From assembly GCF_001413955.1 (NCBI RefSeq), contig NZ_LCTZ01000002.1, positions 1,178,001 to 1,242,000 on the forward strand: DNA of 64,000 nucleotides, written 5' to 3'. Below the pieces are notes generated by a model. The model did no database searches and was not told where the DNA came from. It was given only the letters and a program-made list of their open reading frames with translations. The translations under genes were made by a program, and so were the position numbers. Below are positions 57,501-64,000 of this stretch, in pieces. Origin of the DNA: Flagellimonas eckloniae. GTDB taxonomy: Bacteria > Bacteroidota > Bacteroidia > Flavobacteriales > Flavobacteriaceae. Positions within the stretch are counted from its first letter, which is position 1. Each line of letters starts with the position of its first letter.

Positions 57501-58907
57501 TTATTTGTTGTCAATTTTGTTTTCTAGACTTTTCAAGCGTTCTTCCTGTTGAAGGATATACAGCGTAAGCTCCTCTATCTTTTCCAAGAGCAACCTGTTC
57601 ATTTCACCTACTTCAATTCCATTTTCCTTAACTTCCTTGGCAGGAGGCATGTTGGGCAGATGACCCTTTTTTTGAATATACTTTCCTACTTCTTCCAAAG
57701 AAGGCAGGTCATAATCCTTTGCAAAAACATAATCTGGCCATGCCGATTGTAACTGTACCTTGAGCTCCTCGCTTATGATCTTTCCGTTTACGGCAAGTTT
57801 GTAGGTATTTGGAATAGTACTTGTACCGATACCTACATTTCCAGCACTATATGAGATGTTTCCAGAAGATTCGCTCCAGACGGTGCCTCCACCCGAAGAA
57901 CCCCCAGAGCTGTCAGTTGTAACTTGCACAATATTACTGGCCACACTCTCGTTCCCGGCAGCATCCAAAGCGGTAACCGTAAAACTATAAGTGGTAGATG
58001 CGGTAAGGCCCGTGACCGTATGGGAACTTACATTGCCCAAGGTGGCCTCCAAAGCGCCATCTTTAAAAATCTTGTATCCGGTTACCCCGACATTGTCCGT
58101 GGCACCGCTCCAGGAAAGATTCGCCGTGGTCTCCGTTTCTCCATTACTGGATAGCGTTGGGACCGTTGGGACCTGAGTGTCCGTTGAGCTATCGGTTGTC
58201 ACTAATATCGCATTACTGGCAACACTCTCGTTCCCGGCAGCATCCAAGGCGGTCACCGTAAAGCTATAGGTAGTGGATGAAGTTAAGCCAGTTACCGTAT
58301 GTAGACTTCCACTGACGTTCACCTCAAAGACACCGTCCTTGTAAATATTATAATCGGTAACAGCTACATTGTCCGTGGCACCGCTCCAGAAAAGGTCCGC
58401 GGTGGTTTCCGTCTCTCCGGTGCTCGAAAGCGTCGGGGCCATAGGGGCTTCGGTGTCCGGAGAGGATGTGTTATTATCAATAAACGTTATTGTAAAGGTA
58501 TCTGTGGTAATTACATTTAGATTGACATCTAAATATTCAACCGTAAAATAAAGGGAGCCCACAGTAGGGAACCATCCATAATATGTAGGACCTTGTTGCC
58601 CATAAGCACCAGAGGCATCACCATAATAGGCATATGGAATCGCCCCCTCAGTACGCGTATTTTCAGTTGTAATAAACCTTACTTTATCTGCAACACCGTA
58701 TACAGATAAATCTGAAATTAAATTCAGACCCCCTGAATTATCAATATTCCAAGTGACATCGGTATTGAATGAGGAAATTAACGCAGTGTTGTTATCCGCA
58801 TCAATAAGAGTATACGTGTAAGTGTTTTGTGCTAATGAAAGTTGGTGGTAAAATAAGCAAAAAGCAATCAAAAAAAGAGATTTATTTTTCATTTTAGTTT
58901 TAGTCAA
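57501..58907 (-). CDS. Modular secreted protein: unique N-domain, two FN3 domains, shared tail-fibre-like C-module
   Basis: This 468-residue protein has a signal peptide ending LSLAQ. Residues about 27-150 form a beta-rich domain I do not recognise. Two FN3 domains follow (about 152-240 and 243-330), each ending TALDAAGNES-like, then a Ser/Gly linker and the shared C-module (about 345-468). The C-module contains YKLAVNGK, WPDYVF, KGHLPNMPP and GEMNRLLLEKIEELTLY, ending in a coiled coil likely to trimerise. It is the last of four tandem paralogues and its start overlaps the preceding stop by eight bases. Confidence 0.9.
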   Translation of the reverse strand: MTKTKMKNKSLFLIAFCLFYHQLSLAQNTYTYTLIDADNNTALISSFNTDVTWNIDNSGGLNLISDLSVYGVADKVRFITTENTRTEGAIPYAYYGDASGAYGQQGPTYYGWFPTVGSLYFTVEYLDVNLNVITTDTFTITFIDNNTSSPDTEAPMAPTLSSTGETETTADLFWSGATDNVAVTDYNIYKDGVFEVNVSGSLHTVTGLTSSTTYSFTVTALDAAGNESVASNAILVTTDSSTDTQVPTVPTLSSNGETETTANLSWSGATDNVGVTGYKIFKDGALEATLGNVSSHTVTGLTASTTYSFTVTALDAAGNESVASNIVQVTTDSSGGSSGGGTVWSESSGNISYSAGNVGIGTSTIPNTYKLAVNGKIISEELKVQLQSAWPDYVFAKDYDLPSLEEVGKYIQKKGHLPNMPPAKEVKENGIEVGEMNRLLLEKIEELTLYILQQEERLKSLENKIDNK

Positions 58908-60066
58908 TAGTTATATTTTCTAATATTTCCAATCTTCTATCCATAGCCGTAATCTTTTGCTGTTGTTTGAGAATATACAGCGTCAACTCTTCAATCTTCT
59001 CTAACAACAGTTTGTTCATTTCACCAAGTTCGACGCCATTGGCCTCCACTTCATCTGCAGAGGGAATGTTAATCAAATGCCCTTTTTCCTGAATATGCTT
59101 TTGGATTTCCTCCAATGTTGGCAGTTTGTAGTCTTTATTGAAAACATAGTCCGGCCATGCCGATTGCAGTTGCACCTTTAGCTCTTCGCTGATGATCTTG
59201 CCATTTACCGCAAGCTTGTATTCACTTGGAATACTACTTGTACCTATGCCCACATTGCCCGTTGTATACGAAATATCTCCTGAGGATTCGCTCCAGACCG
59301 TGCTTCCACCCGAAGACCCCCCAGAACTGTCAGTTGTAACTGAGACAATATTACTGGTCACACTCTCATTACCGGCAGCATCAAGAGCGGTTGCTGTGAA
59401 ACCGTAGGTAGTGCTAGCCGTCAATCCAGTTACTTGATAGGTGCTTACATTACCAAAAGTGGCCTCCAAAGCACCATCTTTAAAAATCTTATATCCAGTT
59501 ACGGCAGTGTTATCGGTAGCTCCGCTCCAGCTTAAATCTGCAGTAGTCTGTGATTGACCGGTATTGGAGAGTGTTGGGGCCGTTGGATTTTGAGTGTCCG
59601 AACTCCCAGCAGTACCAAAAACCTCAACCTCTGCCAAGTGCAATGGACCAATTGAAGGTTGATATACCATTATATATCTCCCTTGTACATTAAGACCAGT
59701 TTGATCCTGAACCAAATCACTTGTTAATGTATAAAGTTCAGTATAATCATTAGGGTCAGAGCTGTTGACCAAACTAACCATAACCTTACTACCAATAAGC
59801 CTATCTTCTTGCTCTGTTGTTCCATTTCGATTATATACGACAATACGATTAATCGTGTAGGTACTTTCCAAATCGACTTTCCACCATTGATCAGTTTTGT
59901 TATAATGTGTATGCGAATATATTCCAGTACTACCATCTACTGCTCTTGAAGAAACAAAGCCTACATAAGTAGTGGATTGTTCAGTTGGTTTATTAAGTGC
60001 AAGGTTCTGGGCAAAAGCCAAAAATGGCAAGACTAATAGAATTAGCGCAAGGTTATTTTTTTGCAT
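58900..60066 (-). CDS. Modular secreted protein: F5/8-type discoidin domain, FN3, shared C-module
   Basis: This 388-residue protein has a signal peptide ending LAFAQ. Residues about 20-155 are a discoidin/F5-8C-type carbohydrate-binding domain (NLALNKPTEQSTTY, DQWWKVDLESTYTINRIVVYNR). An FN3 domain (about 160-245) and the shared C-module with its coiled-coil tail follow. Fucolectin-like domains of this kind bind sugars on cell surfaces or polysaccharides. The overlaps of 14 bases upstream and 8 bases downstream imply coupled translation with the neighbouring paralogues. Confidence 0.9.
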   Translation of the reverse strand: MQKNNLALILLVLPFLAFAQNLALNKPTEQSTTYVGFVSSRAVDGSTGIYSHTHYNKTDQWWKVDLESTYTINRIVVYNRNGTTEQEDRLIGSKVMVSLVNSSDPNDYTELYTLTSDLVQDQTGLNVQGRYIMVYQPSIGPLHLAEVEVFGTAGSSDTQNPTAPTLSNTGQSQTTADLSWSGATDNTAVTGYKIFKDGALEATFGNVSTYQVTGLTASTTYGFTATALDAAGNESVTSNIVSVTTDSSGGSSGGSTVWSESSGDISYTTGNVGIGTSSIPSEYKLAVNGKIISEELKVQLQSAWPDYVFNKDYKLPTLEEIQKHIQEKGHLINIPSADEVEANGVELGEMNKLLLEKIEELTLYILKQQQKITAMDRRLEILENITID

Positions 60067-61411
60067 TCTTATATGTTTTGATTATCATCTTAAGGTCTTT
60101 CATATTTTGCTTTAGTATTTTTTGCTCATTTTCCAAAGCATCTATTCTTTTGTTCTCTTTCTCTAATTGGATTATATAAAGCGTAAGTTCCTCTATCTTT
60201 TCTAAGAGCAACCGGTTCATTTCTCCTACTTCAATCCCGTTTTTCTCAACTTCCTTGGCAGAGGGGATGTTGGGCAGATATCCCTTTTTCTCTATATGTT
60301 TTTCGATTTCCTCCAGGGAAGGCAACTCATAACCTTCCTCGAATACGTAGTCCGGCCAGCTGTCCTGGTCCACCCGAATCTCTCGGGTACGGATATTGCC
60401 ATCCACGGCCAACTTATACCCTGATGGAACCGAACTGGTGCCTATAGCAACTTCGCCGGTATGGCTCAAGGTAGTTCCATTCTCAGACCATGCAGAACTT
60501 ACACCTCCTGAAAGAGCATCGGTGGTTATGGGAACAGTATTACTGGTAACACTCTCGTTCCCAGCAGCATCCAAGGCGATCATAGTGAAACTGTAACTTG
60601 TAGATGCTGTTAGGCCCACTACCTGATAAGAGCTTACATTACCCAAGGTGGCTTCCAAAACACCATCTTTAAAAATTTTGTATCCTGTTACGGCCGTATT
60701 GTCTGTAGCGCCGCTCCAGCTAAGGTTAACAGTGCTCTGACCATGGCCCGTGCTTGTCAGTGTGGGCGCTGTGGGGTCTTGGTTATCCTGATTTGTAGAT
60801 GGCAAATATTGTATTAAGCAAGCCTTTGTTGTAGTTGAAGAATCGTTGGTCCCATTTGAAACACCGCCTCTCCCTCTTAGGTGTATGCTGATTAAATCGT
60901 TTACACCATCACTAAAAATTTCAATAAGCAATTTTGATGCATAAATCGGAATCTGTTCTGTACCGCCCCATACATAAATGCCACTGTCTATCCATCCACC
61001 AGTACCTTCAGAGAGGGTAATCCAACTGCTACCATCAAAATAGCTTATAGCCCATTTTGTATTTGGTTGTGGTTGATTGGGATAGGTGCCTCCAAATGTT
61101 AAATAGTTAATATTTTTTGGTGTGGCCCATTCTATTTGAAAATTAAACCCATTCCCCCTCGAAGGGATCCCAAGATTAAGGCCACCAGCTACTCCGTATT
61201 CATTCCATGGAGTTTTACTTACATAATCGTCCTTAACAAGGTCGTAGAACACATCCTCGGGAATTCCCCGAGCAGGCCCTGTAATGTTACTCGTAACTGT
61301 AGCATCATTTAAAAGCGCTAAATTGATAGTACTATCTGGGGTATTCTGAGCTAAAAATATCTGACACATTAACGTGCAAAGCATAAAAGCGAAAAGTTTG
61401 TTGTTATTCAT
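60053..61411 (-). CDS. Modular secreted protein: discoidin-like N-domain, FN3, shared C-module
   Basis: This 452-residue protein has a signal peptide ending IFLAQ. Residues about 22-205 form a jelly-roll-like domain with discoidin features (FQIEWATPKNINYLTFGGTY, SYFDGSSWITLSEG). The FN3 domain (about 215-298) and shared C-module follow. Its C-module is the most divergent of the four at the start (REIRVDQDSWPDYVFEEGYEL) but keeps the GEMNRLLLEKIEELTLYI coiled coil. It overlaps the upstream paralogue by four bases. Confidence 0.88.
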   Translation of the reverse strand: MNNNKLFAFMLCTLMCQIFLAQNTPDSTINLALLNDATVTSNITGPARGIPEDVFYDLVKDDYVSKTPWNEYGVAGGLNLGIPSRGNGFNFQIEWATPKNINYLTFGGTYPNQPQPNTKWAISYFDGSSWITLSEGTGGWIDSGIYVWGGTEQIPIYASKLLIEIFSDGVNDLISIHLRGRGGVSNGTNDSSTTTKACLIQYLPSTNQDNQDPTAPTLTSTGHGQSTVNLSWSGATDNTAVTGYKIFKDGVLEATLGNVSSYQVVGLTASTSYSFTMIALDAAGNESVTSNTVPITTDALSGGVSSAWSENGTTLSHTGEVAIGTSSVPSGYKLAVDGNIRTREIRVDQDSWPDYVFEEGYELPSLEEIEKHIEKKGYLPNIPSAKEVEKNGIEVGEMNRLLLEKIEELTLYIIQLEKENKRIDALENEQKILKQNMKDLKMIIKTYKNAKK

Positions 61412-62598
61412 CTTTTATTTTTTAATTCGATAATTTCCTTTTTCATTGCTATAATGTAGATTGTAAGTTCCTCTATCTTCTCCAAGAGCAATCGGTTCAT
61501 CTCTCCTACTTCAATCCCGTTTTCCTCGACTTCCTTGGCCGAGGGCATATTTGGCAAGTGACCTTTTTCATCAATATGTTTTTGGATTTCTTCCAGAGAA
61601 GGAAGGTCATAGTTTTTGGCGAAAACATAGTCTGGCCATGCCGATTGTAACTGTACCTTGAGCTCTTCAGTAATAATCTTTCCGTTCACCGCAAGTTTAT
61701 AGGCGCTTGGAATAGTACTTGTGCCGATACCGACATTCCCGGCACTGTAAGAGATGTTTCCAGAAGATTCGCTCCAGACAGTACTTCCACCCGAAGATCC
61801 CCCAGAGCTATCAGTTGTAACTGAGACAATATTACTGGTCACACTCTCATTCCCTGCAGCGTCAAGAGCGGTTGCTGTAAAATTGTATGCAGTGCTAGCG
61901 GTTAAACCAGTAACTTGATAGGTACTAACATTGCCCAATGTGGCCTCCAAAGCACCATCCTTATAAATTTTGTACCCCGTGACGGCAATGTTATCGGTAG
62001 CTCCGCTCCAGGAGAGGTCCACCGTAGTATCTGTATTAGTTGCACTGGATAATGTTGGGGTAGTTGGGGATTGGGTGTCCGTATTGTTTGTTCCAAGTAC
62101 TTCTATAGCTGAAACTTTAGGGTTGTTTGCACCTCCATCTGCCGGAAGAGAAGAAAAATAAATACTTAAAAATCCATCAGTCACACTAACAACAAAGGCT
62201 TTTTCAACAGCAGTCAAAGGGCCAATATCTGCGTTTATGTCATAGTTATCGAGTACTAATTGATTTTCCATACTCACATCGAATACTCTTGATCCAATTT
62301 CGCCACCGTGATACCATAACTCCGCGAAATGGAGAATTACATCATAAGTTCCATTGTCCACAGGTATTTCATAAGATAACGTCTGGTCTCCCCATCTTTC
62401 CGTGACATAAAGAGCATCAAGACTTTGACCATTGGTAGTAGTCCAACCACTTCCGCTCACAGAATATTGGTCGGCGAGAAAAACATCCCCGTTATGGGTA
62501 AGTTGTGGTCCACCTGCATTGACACGTAGCGATAAATTGGTCTGTGCGATTATCGATCCGCAGAAAAATAGAAATACAATTTTTAAAATAACTTTCAT
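61408..62598 (-). CDS. Modular secreted protein: malectin domain, FN3, shared C-module
   Basis: This 396-residue protein has a signal peptide ending SIIAQ. Residues about 20-170 match the malectin fold (RVNAGGP, GTYDVILHFAELWY, GSRVFDV), a di-glucose or plant-type carbohydrate-binding module. FN3 (about 175-260) and the shared C-module follow. Its C-module DNA is strikingly similar to that of the paralogue ending at 57501. It heads the coupled array of four genes. Surface adhesion or glycan recognition is the likely role. Confidence 0.9.
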   Translation of the reverse strand: MKVILKIVFLFFCGSIIAQTNLSLRVNAGGPQLTHNGDVFLADQYSVSGSGWTTTNGQSLDALYVTERWGDQTLSYEIPVDNGTYDVILHFAELWYHGGEIGSRVFDVSMENQLVLDNYDINADIGPLTAVEKAFVVSVTDGFLSIYFSSLPADGGANNPKVSAIEVLGTNNTDTQSPTTPTLSSATNTDTTVDLSWSGATDNIAVTGYKIYKDGALEATLGNVSTYQVTGLTASTAYNFTATALDAAGNESVTSNIVSVTTDSSGGSSGGSTVWSESSGNISYSAGNVGIGTSTIPSAYKLAVNGKIITEELKVQLQSAWPDYVFAKNYDLPSLEEIQKHIDEKGHLPNMPSAKEVEENGIEVGEMNRLLLEKIEELTIYIIAMKKEIIELKNKR

Positions 62599-62636
62599 CT
62601 GGTTTTGATTAGGTTTGTGTTAAACTTGGACTTTTC

Positions 62637-62996
62637 TTATGCCAGTAGCATACTTAAGCGTTCTACTTCTTTTCGATTTCTCTTATATAATTTTGATCTT
62701 CCTTTTTTAATTCTAGAATGCAAAGGGACCAGCCCCTCAATCTTCTCCAATTGAATGCCATTTTCGGCAAAGGGAATATTGGGCGGTCCATATGCTTTGG
62801 TATCTGTGTCCAATGTAGCCTCAATATCAGGACCGTTAAATCGAGTTCTTGCCATATCATGACCAATGGATGGGGCTATTGCAACAACACTAAAAAACAA
62901 ATGGCTTTGTGGGGAAAAAAAAAGTTTTTGCAATGTTTGTCCATAACTTGATATGGTTAAACAAACAGATAAGAAGGGGGTTAGAATTCTTTTCAC
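62637..62996 (-). pseudogene. Short, probably degenerate relative of the shared C-module
   Basis: A GTG-started frame of 119 codons has an intact signal peptide (ending SYGQ), then little structure until PPNIPFAENGIQLEKIEG, which resembles the PNIPSAKEV...ENGIE...LEKIEEL segment of the four neighbours. After that, an overlapping frame encodes LELKKEDQNYIREIEKK and a stop, much like a coiled-coil tail, suggesting a frameshift near the A-tract at about 62710. It could be a remnant of a fifth paralogue or a shortened, still expressed protein. Confidence 0.45.
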
Positions 62997-63328
62997 GTTA
63001 GGTTGATTGAAATAGATGTTTGGCTACATGAAAAGTAAGAAATATTTTGTAAGATTTTTATTCGTAATACAATAAATTTTTTCTTTAAAAATTTGAAATT
63101 TTATTCTTTAAATTTATAACTATCTGTAATCCAAAAATTTGTATTCCTTTCATTAAGTGAAGACTTTAACTACATTATTTTAGAGAATTAACAATATGAT
63201 AATCTTATGTTTTAAATATTAATTTCTTACACTATTTATATGAAAAAATTATCGATATATATCAGATAATATGTTGTAATTTTTACAAAAAAGTATACCT
63301 TGTACCTTCTTCTGAACCAAACGCCCAA
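62997..63328. other. AT-rich divergent intergenic region between the secreted-protein array and the pseudopilin gene
   Basis: I see no gene in this 332-base, very AT-rich stretch. It separates the minus-strand cargo block from the plus-strand pseudopilin and peptidase genes and presumably holds promoters for both. The only candidate I could outline is the one listed at 63274-63302. Confidence 0.5.
63274..63302 (+). promoter_or_regulatory. Possible promoter of the pseudopilin gene
   Basis: TTG at 63274-63276 and TACCTTG at 63296-63302 are 19 bases apart, close to the Bacteroidota TTG...TAnnTTTG pattern but one T short. The upstream element overlaps a perfect six-base inverted repeat, TTGTAA-TTT-TTACAA (63274-63288), which might be an operator. 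Confidence 0.3.
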
Positions 63329-63766
63329 ATGAAAAGCATTCGGATTAATTCCACCATAAAGCCCATTCCCCTTAAAAAAATAAAGGCTATCAACCTGCAG
63401 GAAACCTTAATCGTACTTGCCATTATTGGCATTCTGCTATTGTTGGCCCTTCCCAACTTAATGCCATTAATATCCAAAGCGAAAAGCGTTGAGGCACAGG
63501 TACAGTTAAAAGCTATTTACAATGCACAAACTACCTATAGGTATATGCACAGTAAATATTCCGACATTATGGAGGAATTGGATTTTGAAGCGCCCAGAAC
63601 AGTAAGAGAAAATGGGACCGCCAATTATATCTATGAGGTGATAAGTGCAGATAATGCCACTTTTAAGGCTAGGGCCTCCGCAATAACAGATTTTGATGGT
63701 GACGGCGTGTTCAACATATGGGAAGTGGATGAAAATGGTAACCCAAAACAGATTGTAAAGGATTGA
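63329..63766 (+). CDS. Major-type pseudopilin (GspG/PilA-like)
   Basis: This 145-residue protein has a basic leader of about 20 residues and then KKIKA/INLQETLIVLAIIGILLLLALPNL, the classical pilin helix with Glu at +5 and Pro near +22. Alanine stands at -1 where glycine is normal, the same deviation as in the three pilin-like proteins at 38.0-40.0 kb. The globular part contains AQTTYRYMHSKYSDI and a C-terminal DFDGDGVFNIWEVD, a calcium-loop-like motif as in GspG pseudopilins, which bind calcium. It is followed after two bases by a prepilin peptidase start. Confidence 0.92.
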   Translation: MKSIRINSTIKPIPLKKIKAINLQETLIVLAIIGILLLLALPNLMPLISKAKSVEAQVQLKAIYNAQTTYRYMHSKYSDIMEELDFEAPRTVRENGTANYIYEVISADNATFKARASAITDFDGDGVFNIWEVDENGNPKQIVKD

Positions 63767-63768
63767 TT

Positions 63769-64000
63769 TTGGCTTTAAAAGTGATGCTAATGGTTTGTCT
63801 TGCAGGTATATCGTATCAGGATTTTAAGGAACGAAAAGTATTTTGGTTCCTATTCCCCCTAGCTATGCTATTGTTTGGCCTTCTTCTCTTCTTAAACACA
63901 AATGGACTAAAAATTTTTATATACTATTCCGCAATCAATGCTTTGCTTGTTACTGCAATAGTCACCATACTTTTTGTTTATACCCGGTTATTTTTAAAAA
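63769..64000 (+). CDS. A24-family prepilin peptidase (partial, runs off the right edge)
   Basis: The frame is open from a TTG at 63769 to the window edge (77 codons); GTG 63781 and ATG 63784 are alternative starts. It opens with a membrane helix, then SYQDFKERKVFW, the first catalytic-aspartate motif of type IV prepilin peptidases (D followed by basic residues), then two more hydrophobic helices. The absence of the N-terminal zinc/methylase domain suggests the short CpaA/TadV-like form. It probably cleaves the pilin-like proteins of this locus. Confidence 0.78.
   Translation, partial: MALKVMLMVCLAGISYQDFKERKVFWFLFPLAMLLFGLLLFLNTNGLKIFIYYSAINALLVTAIVTILFVYTRLFLK

Overview
This is a low-GC Gram-negative chromosome segment, almost certainly from a marine-type member of the Flavobacteriaceae (Bacteroidota). 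The evidence is an LptD/TamB/MlaD outer-membrane gene set, many lipoproteins, a possible TAnnTTTG-type promoter core before pfkA, no obvious Shine-Dalgarno sequences, YD-repeat/DUF6443-type RHS proteins and modular proteins ending in a flavobacterial 'tail-fibre-like' module. I could not fix the genus. No rRNA, tRNA, CRISPR array or transposase was found.

Positions 1-14.6 kb are mostly housekeeping. They hold a GH3/beta-lactamase fusion cut by the left edge, a DUF4304 gene tightly bracketed by a 14-bp inverted repeat, a redox pair resembling a split ETF:menaquinone oxidoreductase, an MCE/MlaD protein, a cell-wall amidase, lptD, ridA, an N-acetylglucosamine-kinase-like gene, gapA and pfkA. Positions 14.6-28.5 kb hold tamB, tsaD, a TfoX-like gene, rsmE, DUF1223 and DUF4159 genes, an AI-2E/PerM family permease, a THUMP-like methyltransferase, a D-Ala-D-Ala dipeptidase, an esterase and a two-subunit sodium:solute symporter.

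Positions 28.8-36.7 kb form a four-gene signalling operon: a 1661-residue membrane hybrid kinase with three PAS domains, a GAF domain and three receivers, then CheR, CheB and a receiver-kinase-receiver protein. No CheA, CheW or chemoreceptor is present, so this is probably a sensory or adaptation module rather than classical chemotaxis.

Positions 36.9-64 kb are the unusual part. A tight minus-strand operon (41.9 to 36.9 kb) encodes a type II secretion/type IV pilus-like apparatus: GspF, two pseudopilins, a GspK-like pseudopilin, a PilP/GspC-like protein and two lipoproteins. About 21 kb away a plus-strand major-type pseudopilin is followed by the start of an A24 prepilin peptidase that runs off the right edge. 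Between them, all on the minus strand, lie four tandem modular adhesin or lectin-like proteins (malectin, discoidin-like and FN3 domains with one shared C-terminal module), an OmpH/Skp-like chaperone, a lipoprotein, two giant RHS/YD-repeat proteins (one with three LRR-Ig modules), a small membrane protein overlapping the second RHS gene, and a beta-barrel protein. All four pilin-like proteins have alanine rather than the usual glycine before the predicted cleavage site. My main hypothesis is that this is one system: a Bacteroidota pseudopilus with a specialised peptidase that exports or displays the RHS/lectin proteins enclosed by its genes. The secretin and ATPase are not in this window.
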